DNA of 64,000 bases. It comes from QNZT01 sp964573205. Its GTDB lineage: Bacteria; Campylobacterota; Campylobacteria; Campylobacterales; QNZT01. Positions 1 to 9,320 of this stretch are shown here, one piece after another. Position numbers and translations under genes: made by a program. The stretch is taken from the NCBI GenBank assembly GCA_964573205.1, contig CAZNIT010000022.1:1-64000 (forward strand). Direction: 5' to 3'. Below the pieces are notes generated by a model. It was not told the DNA's origin, searched no databases, and saw only the letters and a program-made list of their open reading frames with translations. Positions within the stretch are counted from its first letter, which is position 1. The number at the start of each line of letters is the position of its first letter.

Positions 1-1
1 T

Positions 2-1474
2 AACCTCGGACTAGATCTGCAAGGTGGACTCCATATGCTCTTAGGTGTCAAAACCGATGAAGCTATAAAATCAAAAATCAAATCCCTGGCTTCGACTATA
101 AAATTTTATACAGATGATGAAGAGATCATTATAGATGATTTGAAAATTCATGATGACAGCGTTACTTTTACGCTTCTTGACGGTGACGAAAAGATGAGCC
201 TCGAGAAGATGCTCTCCGAAATCAACGGTCTTGACGTAAAACAAAAAGATTTGCACTATAGCGTTTCGCTTACGCCACTTGAAGTCGAATCCGTAAAAAA
301 ATTCGCCATTCAGCAGGCTGTCGATACCATTCGTAACAGGCTTGATCAATTCGGGCTTGCCGAGCCTACGGTAGCAAAACAGGGTAAAGATAAGATTTTA
401 GTTGAACTTCCCGGTATAAAAACTCCGCAAGAAGAGAAAAGAGCAAGAGAACTTATAGCAAAAGCGGCTCATCTCCAGCTAATGGCACTTGATGAAAAAA
501 GAGCGGATCAGGTTTATAAACTCTCCCCTGATGAGGCGGCGGAGTACGGTGATGTCATACTTCCCGATGTAAAAAATAAAGATGAAAAGTATCTTTTAAA
601 AGAGGTTCCCATTCTTGACGGTAGTATGTTAACGGATGCAAGAGTCGCTTTTGATCAATCAAATCAACCGGTTATAAACTTTACGCTAAATAGTGAAGGT
701 GCGAAAATTTTCGGAAATTTCTCTGGTGAAAATATCGGAAAAAGAATGGCGGTCGTATTGGATAATGTCGTTTATTCAGCACCGGTTATCAGAGAGAGAA
801 TAGGCGGTGGAAGCGGCCAGATAAGCGGCGGCTTTAGCATACAAGAAGCTCATGATGTGGCTATCGCTCTTAGAAGCGGCGCTTTGTTGGCACCGGTTAT
901 TTTGCTTGAGAAAAGAAGTGTCGGGCCGTCGCTTGGAGCCGATAGTATCAAAGCTTCGCTTATCGCGCTTATTAGCGGTTTCGCTCTTGTATTTTTCTTC
1001 ATGATTATATATTACGGATACTCGGGAATAATATCGGATATCGCGCTTGTCGCAAATCTCTTTATCATAGTCGCGGTTATGGCGATGTTCGGCGCGACAC
1101 TTACTCTTCCGGGAATGGCAGGTATAGTTTTAACCGTCGGTATGGCGGTTGACGCGAATGTCATTATAAACGAGAGAATAAGAGAGCTTCTAAGAAGCGG
1201 TGCAAATATAAAAACGGCGATCGAGAAGGGGTATGACAACGCTATGAGCGCGATTCTCGATGCAAATATCACAACTCTTATCGCCGCCGTTGTATTATAT
1301 GCGTACGGTACGGGGCCTATTAAAGGATTTGCCGTAACGATTAGTATAGGTATATTGGCTTCAATGCTTACCGCTATTATGGGAACACATGGCGTATATA
1401 CATACCTCTTACCAAAGATTCAAAAAAGCAGAAATCTTAAAGCTTGGTTTGGAATAGATAAAGGAGCTAAATAG
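2..1474 (+). CDS. secD: Protein translocase subunit SecD (5' end outside window)
   Basis: SecD works with SecF in the inner membrane to pull exported proteins through SecYEG using the proton gradient. The reading frame is open from base 2, where it encodes NLGLDLQGGLHM, the SecD signature that normally lies just after the first membrane helix, so roughly the first 40 residues are missing. The periplasmic P1 part follows, then the five-helix RND-type membrane block (about residues 300-475), including GMAVDANVIINERIRE, the SecD motif with the conserved Asp. The stop codon TAG is followed directly by the ATG of secF, which indicates translational coupling. Confidence 0.97.
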   Translation, partial: NLGLDLQGGLHMLLGVKTDEAIKSKIKSLASTIKFYTDDEEIIIDDLKIHDDSVTFTLLDGDEKMSLEKMLSEINGLDVKQKDLHYSVSLTPLEVESVKKFAIQQAVDTIRNRLDQFGLAEPTVAKQGKDKILVELPGIKTPQEEKRARELIAKAAHLQLMALDEKRADQVYKLSPDEAAEYGDVILPDVKNKDEKYLLKEVPILDGSMLTDARVAFDQSNQPVINFTLNSEGAKIFGNFSGENIGKRMAVVLDNVVYSAPVIRERIGGGSGQISGGFSIQEAHDVAIALRSGALLAPVILLEKRSVGPSLGADSIKASLIALISGFALVFFFMIIYYGYSGIISDIALVANLFIIVAVMAMFGATLTLPGMAGIVLTVGMAVDANVIINERIRELLRSGANIKTAIEKGYDNAMSAILDANITTLIAAVVLYAYGTGPIKGFAVTISIGILASMLTAIMGTHGVYTYLLPKIQKSRNLKAWFGIDKGAK

Positions 1475-2446
1475 ATGGAGATTTTCAATACCGTAAAAAC
1501 TTACGACTTTATGTCCAAAAGCAAGATCTTTTTAGGATTTTCGATTTTCATGATTCTTGCCTCTTATGCAATTTTATTTACAAAAGGTCTAAATTACGGC
1601 ATCGACTTTGCCGGAGGAACTTTGGTTCAGGTAAAGTATGAGAAAGAGGCGCCTATTAAGCGCATAAGAGAAGTTATAAAAAGCGATCCTCTTTTCGCTT
1701 CGGCTTCGGTTACGGAATTCGGCTCGCCGCAAGAGATAATAATAAAGATACCCACATCTTCAAAATCCGTTAGTACGGATATAGGCGATAATGCCAGAGA
1801 GCTATTGAAATCCACCGGAAATTTTGAGATACGCCGTGTTGATATGGTCGGTCCGAAGGTCGGAAACGAACTTCGTGAAAAGGGTTTGATGGCGATGTTT
1901 TTATCGATTTTAACAATATTGATATATGTAGCATTTAGATTTGAGTGGAGATTTGCGGTTGCGTCCATTTTCGCACTCATTCATGATGTATCAATCGCCC
2001 TTGGGGCGATCTCTCTTTTTCAGATAGATGTAAATCTGGATATTTTGGCGGCTATTCTCACTATTTTAGGATACTCTCTTAACGATACGATTATCGTTTT
2101 TGACAGAATCAGAGAGGGAATCGTACAAAGTAAGATATTTGATCTTTTCAAAATCATAAACGAATCTATCACAAAGACGCTATCAAGAACCACCCTTACT
2201 TCATTAACAACATTTTTTGTTGTTTTAACTCTCTTTTTATTCGGCGGAGAGATCATAAACGGTTTTAGTTTTACGATGCTAATAGGAATAATAGTCGGAA
2301 CATACAGTTCTATTTTCGTCGCTTCGCCGTTTTTGAAGTGGCTTGGATTTAGTGTCGAAGATTATAAAAGAAAACTCGCGATCAAAGAGAAACAGCGTAT
2401 CGAAAAAGAGAAGATGCGCCAACAATACGAGGGAGGAGTGGTTTAG
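1475..2446 (+). CDS. secF: Protein translocase subunit SecF
   Basis: Partner of SecD in the Sec export motor. The 323 residues start immediately after the secD stop. Residues about 38-50 carry NYGIDFAGGTLVQV, the SecF hallmark, and the C-terminal half has the paired motif GYSLNDTIIVFDRIRE plus several hydrophobic helices (first helix about residues 18-36, then five between about 140 and 300). The charged C-terminal tail is Lys/Arg/Glu-rich, as is common in SecF. Length is normal for the family. Confidence 0.97.
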   Translation: MEIFNTVKTYDFMSKSKIFLGFSIFMILASYAILFTKGLNYGIDFAGGTLVQVKYEKEAPIKRIREVIKSDPLFASASVTEFGSPQEIIIKIPTSSKSVSTDIGDNARELLKSTGNFEIRRVDMVGPKVGNELREKGLMAMFLSILTILIYVAFRFEWRFAVASIFALIHDVSIALGAISLFQIDVNLDILAAILTILGYSLNDTIIVFDRIREGIVQSKIFDLFKIINESITKTLSRTTLTSLTTFFVVLTLFLFGGEIINGFSFTMLIGIIVGTYSSIFVASPFLKWLGFSVEDYKRKLAIKEKQRIEKEKMRQQYEGGVV

Positions 2447-2448
2447 TT

Positions 2449-2787
2449 ATGGATTGGGGAAAAGTTGTATTCATATTTTTTGCACTGACAAGCCTTACAA
2501 CGACAGCTGGTTATCTATACGATCAAAATATGATTGCGCTTTTTATCGCAACAAGTATCAATCTAGTCTCCACACTTCTTAAAATCGGTGTAAAAAATAT
2601 CCTCTCGGCCGAACTTTTCGCATCTTCGCTGGTAGCGGATATGCATCTGATACCGGCATTTTTATATGAAACGTTAGCACATGATTCAAAAGCGGCTATC
2701 GCTATGGCGATAGGCGCTATGATAGCAAACTTCTTTTCAATGGCACTTGTACTCATAGAAGCCGCCAAAACTAGAGAAGAATTTTAA
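2449..2787 (+). CDS. Small inner-membrane protein between secF and leuS
   Basis: Predicted 112-residue protein, mostly hydrophobic, with about four membrane segments (roughly residues 6-22, 27-45, 55-75 and 83-105) separated by short polar turns. It starts two bases after the secF stop, behind a purine-rich GGAGGAG ribosome site inside the end of secF. I recall a similar small protein near secDF and leuS in other Campylobacterota (probably DUF6394), but no function is known to me. Position suggests a role at the membrane linked to export; that is inference only. Confidence 0.8.
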   Translation: MDWGKVVFIFFALTSLTTTAGYLYDQNMIALFIATSINLVSTLLKIGVKNILSAELFASSLVADMHLIPAFLYETLAHDSKAAIAMAIGAMIANFFSMALVLIEAAKTREEF

Positions 2788-2822
2788 CTACTACAAAGAT
2801 ATCCTGACAGGAGTTTGATAAA

Positions 2823-5264
2823 ATGGATTACAATCCATCTCAATTAGAAAAAAAATGGCAACAAATTTGGAGTAACAGTGAAGCTTTCGAGCCGAAAGAT
2901 GACCAAACACTGCCTAAAAAATATATTTTAAGTATGTTCCCATACCCCAGCGGAAAGATACATATGGGACATGTCAGAAACTATACGATTTCAGACGCTA
3001 TTGCCAGATATTATCGCAAGCAAGGGTATAATGTATTGCATCCATTCGGTTGGGACAGTTTCGGTATGCCCGCTGAAAATGCCGCTATAAAGCATAAACT
3101 TCATCCTAAAAAATGGACTTATGAAAATATAGAGTATATGAGAAAAGAGTTGTCGCTTTTAGGACTCTCTTTCTCCAAAAAAAGAGAATTCGCTACTTCG
3201 GATCCGCTATATACGAAATTCGAGCAGGAGTTCATCATAAAGATGTATGAGAGCGGACTTTTATACCAAAAAGATCAGATCGTAAATTGGTGTGAAAGTT
3301 GTCATACGGTTTTGGCGAATGAGCAAGTAATTGAAGGGTGTTGTTGGAGATGTGACAACGAAGTAGAGCAAAAGAGAATGCCCGGATTTTACATAAAAAT
3401 CACGAAATATGCCCAAGAACTTCTGGATGATTTGAAAAAACTCGAATCCGGTTGGCCGAAACAGGTCATAACTATGCAGGAGAACTGGATAGGTAGAAGC
3501 GAGGGGCTTAGTTTCGAGTTGACTTTATCTGAAGAGTCGTTTTTAAAACTTGATAAAAAATTCGAAAAATTCGATCTTTTTACTACAAGAGCGGATACGA
3601 TCTACGGAGTTACTTATAGCGCACTTGCACCAGAGCATCCTATCGTAAAATATATAGTTGAGCACAATCTTTTAAATGAGCGGAAGATTAAAGCTATAAA
3701 AGATATGCAAAAAGTTCCTGAAAAAGATCGAGCGCTTTGTGAAAAAGAGGGTATCGATCTTGAGATTTTCGCCCTGCATCCTCTTACGAAGAAGAAGATT
3801 CCGATCTGGGTTGCGAACTTTGTACTATCAAGTTACGGCGGCGGAGCGGTAATGTCCGTTCCTTCGCATGACCAAAGGGATTACGAGTTTGCAAAAAAAT
3901 ACCAACTGCCTATGATAGAAGTGATATCATCCGATAAAAGCGACCTCCAAAAAGAGGCATATACCGGCGAGGGTGTATTGATAAACAGCGGCAAATTCAA
4001 CGGTTTGAAAAATACAAAAGCCAAAGAGAAAATCATATCTTATTTTCAAGAGCTCGGAATCGGGAAAAAAGAGATAAACTATAAACTTAGAGATTGGGGA
4101 ATCAGCCGTCAAAGATACTGGGGAGCGCCTTTGCCTTTTGTTCATTGTCCCTCTTGTAAGCTGGTACCTCAATCGTTAAAAAACCTTCCCGTAACCCTTC
4201 CCGACGATATAGAGATAACGGGAGAGGGTAATCCTCTGGAGACTCATAAAAGCTGGAGGGAGTGCAAGTGTCCAAAGTGCGGAAGAGATGCGCAAAAAGA
4301 GACGGACACTATGGATACTTTCGTTCAAAGTTCATGGTATTTTCTTCGCTACTGCACACCCAACGCGAAAGATCTGCCTTTTAAAAGAGAAGATGTAAAC
4401 TACTGGATGAGCGTGGATCAGTATGTGGGCGGAATTGAGCATGCGATCTTACATCTTCTATATGCCAGGTTTTTTACAAAAGCCCTTAGAGATCTTGGCT
4501 TTATAGATTTTGATGAACCTTTTTCAAATCTTTTAACGCAAGGAATGGTTTTAAAAGACGGCGCGAAGATGAGTAAATCAAAAGGAAATACCGTCGATCC
4601 CGACACGATCATAAAAAAGTACGGAGCCGATACGGCGAGGCTTTTCATTCTTTTTGCCGCGCCTCCTCAAAAAGAGCTCGAGTGGAATGACTCGGCCGTG
4701 GAGGGATCTTATAAATTTATAAAAAGATTTGTCGATAGAGCTTCGAATGTATCCGCCTGTTCTCTTCCTTTGATAGATCACTCCGCCTTATCTTCAAATG
4801 AGAAAAAAGCGCGCAAAAAGGTTTATGAAGCGGCATTGAAATCGTCACAGATTTATGAAAACCGTACATTTGCTTTCAATACTCTCATCGCGGCTTCGAT
4901 GGAAGCGTTAAATGCGTTAAATGCGCAAAAAAATCCTCTTGTTTGGAGCGAGGGGTATTATATACTTTTAAATGTTTTGGAGCCTGTTATCCCTCATATC
5001 TGCTGGGAATTAAGCGAGAAATTTTTTAATTGCGAAAACTTTTCAAAAATAGAGATTTTAGAAGAGGTTTTCGACGAGCGGAGTATAATTTTGCCGGTTA
5101 CCGTAAACGGCAAGAAAAGAGATGAAATTGAAGTATCTAAAGAGGCTTCAAAAGAGCAGATACTATCTCTTGCTAGAGAGAAATGTTCTAAATGGATTGA
5201 AAATAAAAACCTCGTAAAAGAGATTTATGTACCGAATAAACTTGTAAATCTGGTGGTAAAATAG
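2823..5264 (+). CDS. leuS: Leucyl-tRNA synthetase
   Basis: Charges tRNA-Leu with leucine in the cytoplasm. The 813-residue product has the class I HIGH-type motif HMGH at residues 47-50 (within FPYPSGKIHMGH) and KMSKS at residues 582-586. Between them lie a Cys pair region (CESCH and CCWRC, likely a zinc site near residues 158-180) and the CP1 editing domain with the Thr-rich motif FTTRADTIYG. An AGGAG ribosome site lies seven bases before the ATG. The gene ends one base before lptE. Confidence 0.98.
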   Translation: MDYNPSQLEKKWQQIWSNSEAFEPKDDQTLPKKYILSMFPYPSGKIHMGHVRNYTISDAIARYYRKQGYNVLHPFGWDSFGMPAENAAIKHKLHPKKWTYENIEYMRKELSLLGLSFSKKREFATSDPLYTKFEQEFIIKMYESGLLYQKDQIVNWCESCHTVLANEQVIEGCCWRCDNEVEQKRMPGFYIKITKYAQELLDDLKKLESGWPKQVITMQENWIGRSEGLSFELTLSEESFLKLDKKFEKFDLFTTRADTIYGVTYSALAPEHPIVKYIVEHNLLNERKIKAIKDMQKVPEKDRALCEKEGIDLEIFALHPLTKKKIPIWVANFVLSSYGGGAVMSVPSHDQRDYEFAKKYQLPMIEVISSDKSDLQKEAYTGEGVLINSGKFNGLKNTKAKEKIISYFQELGIGKKEINYKLRDWGISRQRYWGAPLPFVHCPSCKLVPQSLKNLPVTLPDDIEITGEGNPLETHKSWRECKCPKCGRDAQKETDTMDTFVQSSWYFLRYCTPNAKDLPFKREDVNYWMSVDQYVGGIEHAILHLLYARFFTKALRDLGFIDFDEPFSNLLTQGMVLKDGAKMSKSKGNTVDPDTIIKKYGADTARLFILFAAPPQKELEWNDSAVEGSYKFIKRFVDRASNVSACSLPLIDHSALSSNEKKARKKVYEAALKSSQIYENRTFAFNTLIAASMEALNALNAQKNPLVWSEGYYILLNVLEPVIPHICWELSEKFFNCENFSKIEILEEVFDERSIILPVTVNGKKRDEIEVSKEASKEQILSLAREKCSKWIENKNLVKEIYVPNKLVNLVVK

Positions 5265-5265
5265 T

Positions 5266-5760
5266 TTGAAAACTCTTTTTTTAACTCTAATATCTTTTAT
5301 ATTTATATCATGCGGTTATAAACCGACGATGTATTACAGTAAAGATATTTTAGGGGATAAAATCTTTGTGGAGGTGCAAACGAGTCTCGAGGATCCCGAA
5401 AATACGGTTTTGATAAGAGACGCCATCAACGAAGCGGTGATTATGAAATTTCGTTCGCGAATTGTTGCCAAGAAAGATGCACGATCGATTCTTTCTATGA
5501 AATTAAAGAGAGTTTCATTTTTGCCGATACAGTATGATAAGAACGGTTATGTGATCGCTTATAAAACTTATGTAGATCTTTTGACGAAATATAGGGATAA
5601 AAACGGGCAAGGCGGAGAAATTCTCTCAAGAGGAGATTACGACTTTGCCATAGAGTCCAATAGTGTCATATCCGATACCAAGAGATTTGAAGCGATCAAA
5701 AACGCCTCTTATAAAGCAGTGGACGAATTTATATCCAAACTGTCGATCAAAGGTATATGA
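5266..5760 (+). CDS. lptE: LPS-assembly lipoprotein LptE-like
   Basis: Probable LptE, the outer-membrane lipoprotein that plugs LptD and helps insert lipopolysaccharide. The 164-residue protein begins with a TTG codon one base after the leuS stop. Residues 1-16 form a lipoprotein signal ending FISC, with Cys16 as the likely acylated residue, followed by GYKPTMYY; a GYxP start right after the Cys is typical of LptE/RlpB. The rest is polar and predicted mixed alpha/beta. Sequence identity across the family is low, so the call rests on signal, size, GYxP start and position after leuS, which is the usual place for lptE. Confidence 0.75.
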   Translation: MKTLFLTLISFIFISCGYKPTMYYSKDILGDKIFVEVQTSLEDPENTVLIRDAINEAVIMKFRSRIVAKKDARSILSMKLKRVSFLPIQYDKNGYVIAYKTYVDLLTKYRDKNGQGGEILSRGDYDFAIESNSVISDTKRFEAIKNASYKAVDEFISKLSIKGI

Positions 5761-5761
5761 A

Positions 5762-7312
5762 GTGACGATAAACGATATTGTAAAAGAGACCATTCAAACA
5801 CTAAACAGACAAAAGACACCGTTGACACCGCAAAATTATCAGGTGACATTCTGTAAGATTGCCAATAAATACGGCTTTAGCATACAAGAGTGCCATAAAA
5901 AAGATAAGTTTATAAAAAAACTGAATCAAACGCTGCAAAAAGATATATCCAAATATAGTGTAAACTCTTTGGATGAGCTTTTGACCTATTTGGTATCCAG
6001 TCTAAATAGACTATCCGTCGGCAATAGCGGAAAACAAAAGATAGTCACGATCACTCTAATTAAGCATCTTCTCGAGATGATATCACGATTTCCGGACTCA
6101 AAAACCAGAGAACTCGCAAACGCCTCTTTGGAGAGAATAGAATATCTTAGCGATTTAAACTCTTTTGAGATAATTACTCAAAAATGGGAGGAGCTTTTAA
6201 GCTCGCACAGACATAACTATCTTTACAAAATACAATCTCTCGCGAACAGTCGCTCCAACGATCTAAATACGCTTCTTGATTCTATCGAAGAGCTTTTGAA
6301 AAAAAGCGACACAACCGAGTCGCTATCTTCGGTAGCCTCTGTCATAGCGGCATCTCTTACACCTTCGTTGAGTTCGACCTTAGACGAAGAGATAGCTACT
6401 ATGAGTTACACTCTTACAAATTCTCCTAAACTTCTTGAAGATAGCGATATTCAAAATAAAATCAGAGAGTTGATTAAAAAAAGGGTCAAAATTGACAAGG
6501 CGGAGGTAAAGCAGAGAATTTTGTCTCTTGACGAAATTTTGAGTGAAGTCTCTACAAAAATCGTAAATCTAATAGACAATTCAAATATAAGTTATGACAA
6601 AGTAAAAGAGATAAAAAACGAACTCTTAAGCATAGAGAGCGGAAAAAGCGACTTTGAAAGCGTGAAAGCGAAACTTCTGAAAATTGCGGAAACTCTTGAG
6701 TTCGAGACCAAACAATTAAGCACGATCATGCAAAAAGAGGATACTTTGATAGTGCAGATGCAAAAAAAGATAAAAAGTCTTGAAAACGCTCTTCAAAAAG
6801 CAAAAAAAGAGTCCAAACTGGATTTTTTGACATCCTTGGTTTCAAAAAGAGGTTTGGATGAAGAGTTAAACAGAGTTGACAAGAGTTACAGAAGATATCA
6901 TATTGAGTACTCTTTAGTCTTCTTTGATATAGATCACTTTAAAGATATCAACGACACTTACGGTCATGAAGCAGGTGATTTGATCTTAAAACAACTTGGA
7001 AAGATATTTTTGGAGCTAAAAAGAGATGTTGATATTATCGGACGCTATGGTGGAGAAGAGTTTTTGGCGATACTTCCGAACACTCCTCTAAACGGGGCTT
7101 TGGTTTTTGCCCAAAAGATTCGAAAAAGGGTTGAAGAGTTCTCTTTCGTCTATAAGGATGAAGAGGTTCCCGTTACTTTAAGTGCCGGGGTTTCCAACTG
7201 CAAAGAGTTCAGCAATCAAAAAGAGGTGATCGAAGATGCCGATAGAATGCTCTATCAAGCTAAACAGGCGGGAAGAAATAGAGTATATCCTTTGATGAAA
7301 GTTACGGCATAG
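5762..7312 (+). CDS. GGDEF diguanylate cyclase with helical N-terminal region
   Basis: Makes the second messenger c-di-GMP from GTP. I place the start at GTG 5762, two bases after the lptE stop, giving 516 residues; longer versions would run into lptE. Residues 1-300 are mainly helical with no sensor domain I recognise and no membrane segment; about 300-345 is a coiled coil; the cyclase domain covers about 347-510. The active site is RYGGEEF (GGEEF at 430-434). RDVD at 421-424 lies five residues before it and fits the inhibitory I-site (RxxD), so product feedback is likely. It lies between lptE and folC with almost no spacing, so it is co-transcribed with envelope genes. Confidence 0.93.
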   Translation: MTINDIVKETIQTLNRQKTPLTPQNYQVTFCKIANKYGFSIQECHKKDKFIKKLNQTLQKDISKYSVNSLDELLTYLVSSLNRLSVGNSGKQKIVTITLIKHLLEMISRFPDSKTRELANASLERIEYLSDLNSFEIITQKWEELLSSHRHNYLYKIQSLANSRSNDLNTLLDSIEELLKKSDTTESLSSVASVIAASLTPSLSSTLDEEIATMSYTLTNSPKLLEDSDIQNKIRELIKKRVKIDKAEVKQRILSLDEILSEVSTKIVNLIDNSNISYDKVKEIKNELLSIESGKSDFESVKAKLLKIAETLEFETKQLSTIMQKEDTLIVQMQKKIKSLENALQKAKKESKLDFLTSLVSKRGLDEELNRVDKSYRRYHIEYSLVFFDIDHFKDINDTYGHEAGDLILKQLGKIFLELKRDVDIIGRYGGEEFLAILPNTPLNGALVFAQKIRKRVEEFSFVYKDEEVPVTLSAGVSNCKEFSNQKEVIEDADRMLYQAKQAGRNRVYPLMKVTA

Positions 7313-7317
7313 ATTTT

Positions 7318-8478
7318 ATGAACGAGTTGGAGAATTTTCTGGCTAATAAACCTCTTTATTACAAAGAGATCGATTATGAGCGTTTTCCGTCGATTTGGGA
7401 TAAATACAAAGAGGCTTTTTTACTACCTAAAATCATTCACATCGTGGGTACGAACGCTAAAGGTTCGACGGGAAGATTTTTGGCTCACTATCTTTACAAA
7501 CAGGGTCTCAATGTCGGACACTATACGTCTCCTCATGTTTTGAATTTTAACGAAAGAATTTGGCAAAATGCGAAAAACGTGGATAATAAAATATTAAACG
7601 AGCATCATATAAGGTTGCAACTCATCTTGGAAAAAGAGGACAGTGACAAATTAAGTTATTTCGAGTATGCCACTCTTCTTGCCATTTCAGTTTTACAAAG
7701 AAACGACTTTATAATTTTAGAAGCCGGACTAGGTGGCGAATATGACGCAACTTCCGTTTTCGACAACGATTTGACGTTAGTTACGCCCATCGGTCTTGAT
7801 CATCAGAGTTTTCTCGGAGAGACGCTCGAAAAGATCGCAAAGACGAAATTAAAAGCGGTTAGAAAATTCGCTATACTCGGCAAGCAGGATAGAATCGTCT
7901 ATAAGTTGGCTAAAGAGTTATCGCGAAAAGATAATATTGAATTTTTTAGATACGGATATTTTTTTACCAAAGACGAGATAGCGAAATCAAAAAGAGTTAT
8001 AAAATCTTTAAATCTTCCTGGATTTTTTAGCGACAATCTGCTTTTGGCAATGGCGGCAGCTAAATTTTTCGGTTTTGAGATAAAGTGGAGAATGCTTGAA
8101 GATGTAAAGCTTTTCGCAAGGGCTCAAAAGATTAGATCGAATATTACGATCGATGTGGGTCATAATCCTATGGCCGCTTGTGCCCTTGCAAAAAGTTTCA
8201 AAGAGAGAAAGGTCGTGCTTGTATATAATAGTTTCAGTGATAAGGATTATATACAAATATTAGAAATTTTAAAGCCGATTATAAAAAGAGTTGAAATTTT
8301 GCCGATCTACAACCAAAGAGTCGAAAATAGGGATCAAATAGAAAAAGCCCTATTGTCGCTGGATATCGAATATCGTGATTTTGTAGAGTGTAACGAGAGT
8401 GAAGAGTATCTTGTTTTCGGTTCATTCGCAGTTGTAGAGGAGTTTTTAAAACATCATGTACCAAAGGCAAAAATCTAA
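7318..8478 (+). CDS. folC: Folylpolyglutamate/dihydrofolate synthase
   Basis: Adds glutamate to dihydropteroate and to tetrahydrofolates, an ATP-dependent step in folate synthesis in the cytoplasm. The 386-residue protein carries the Mur-ligase-type P-loop GTNAKGSTG (about residues 43-51), the FolC motif EAGLGGEYDATS (about 138-149), and the C-terminal Mur ligase domain with IDVGHNPMA. It starts five bases after the cyclase stop and its last 23 bases overlap the M23 peptidase gene. Slightly short for the family (about 400-430). Confidence 0.95.
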   Translation: MNELENFLANKPLYYKEIDYERFPSIWDKYKEAFLLPKIIHIVGTNAKGSTGRFLAHYLYKQGLNVGHYTSPHVLNFNERIWQNAKNVDNKILNEHHIRLQLILEKEDSDKLSYFEYATLLAISVLQRNDFIILEAGLGGEYDATSVFDNDLTLVTPIGLDHQSFLGETLEKIAKTKLKAVRKFAILGKQDRIVYKLAKELSRKDNIEFFRYGYFFTKDEIAKSKRVIKSLNLPGFFSDNLLLAMAAAKFFGFEIKWRMLEDVKLFARAQKIRSNITIDVGHNPMAACALAKSFKERKVVLVYNSFSDKDYIQILEILKPIIKRVEILPIYNQRVENRDQIEKALLSLDIEYRDFVECNESEEYLVFGSFAVVEEFLKHHVPKAKI

Positions 8479-9271
8479 ATATCTTCTTTATGTCTGGGTT
8501 TTTGTCGCATTCTCTCTTGTGATAGTCGCTATGTTCTCACTCTATTTTTCCAATAAAACCGTTGATGTAAAAAAAAGAGAACTAGCACTTGAAAAAAAGT
8601 ATATGGATCTTGAAAACAAAATCGTCCAAAAAGAGAAACTCTACCGCCAAATATCCGACAATATCGATAAAATAGAGGAGTTGATAGGTCAAAATGATAG
8701 CAAAAGAGATCAAAATATTCAAAGCGTTATAAAAAAATCTACTCCGGTTATAAAAAAGATGGTTTTAAAAAATCTACCCGTCGGCTATCCCGTCGATTCC
8801 AAAAGAGTTACATCCGGTTTCGGGTATAGAATACATCCTATTTATAATGAAGAGAGATTTCATCATGGTATCGATATAGGCGGTAAAATGGGACTAGCTG
8901 TATATGCGACGGCGGACGCTATCGTGGAGTTTGCCGGTTATACGACGGGGGGTTACGGAAATTTGGTAATTTTATCCCATAATTTCGGTTTTCAGAGTAT
9001 GTACGGTCATTTGCAAAGTGATTTGAAAGTTAGAAAGGGAGATTTCGTCAAGAAGGGAGAGATTATAGGTTATCTTGGAAACAGCGGTCTTTCGACGGGT
9101 CCTCATCTTCATTATGAAATAAGATATATAAAAAAGTTTATCGATCCGAAATATTTTTTGGTCGCAAATACGAAAGGGTTTGAGAAATTGCTCGAATCGA
9201 CTCCTCAAATTAGTTGGCAACCTCTTATCAACTCCATAACGGCTTCGTACAGGAAATTTACCTCTTTGTAA
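8456..9271 (+). CDS. M23-family peptidoglycan endopeptidase, membrane-anchored
   Basis: Likely cuts peptidoglycan cross-bridges in the periplasm. Of 271 residues, about 10-29 form a single membrane helix, about 35-80 a coiled coil, and about 118-232 a LytM/M23 domain. Zinc ligands are visible: His136 and Asp140 (HxxxD in HHGID), and His219 in PHLHYEIR, with His185 (YGHL) and His217 as further active-site residues, so it looks active rather than a degenerate activator. Related M23 proteins (Csd family) set cell curvature in Helicobacter; whether this one does is inference. The start overlaps folC by 23 bases. Confidence 0.92.
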   Translation: MYQRQKSKYLLYVWVFVAFSLVIVAMFSLYFSNKTVDVKKRELALEKKYMDLENKIVQKEKLYRQISDNIDKIEELIGQNDSKRDQNIQSVIKKSTPVIKKMVLKNLPVGYPVDSKRVTSGFGYRIHPIYNEERFHHGIDIGGKMGLAVYATADAIVEFAGYTTGGYGNLVILSHNFGFQSMYGHLQSDLKVRKGDFVKKGEIIGYLGNSGLSTGPHLHYEIRYIKKFIDPKYFLVANTKGFEKLLESTPQISWQPLINSITASYRKFTSL

Positions 9272-9320
9272 TCATATCTTTATTACTATTGCACAAAATT
9301 TATGGTATAAAAGGGTCTGA

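Noticed and set aside
9306..9311. TATAAA as -10 box of mfd
   Set aside because: It is so close to the TTG start that the transcript would lack the AAGGG ribosome site, and there is no -35 box.
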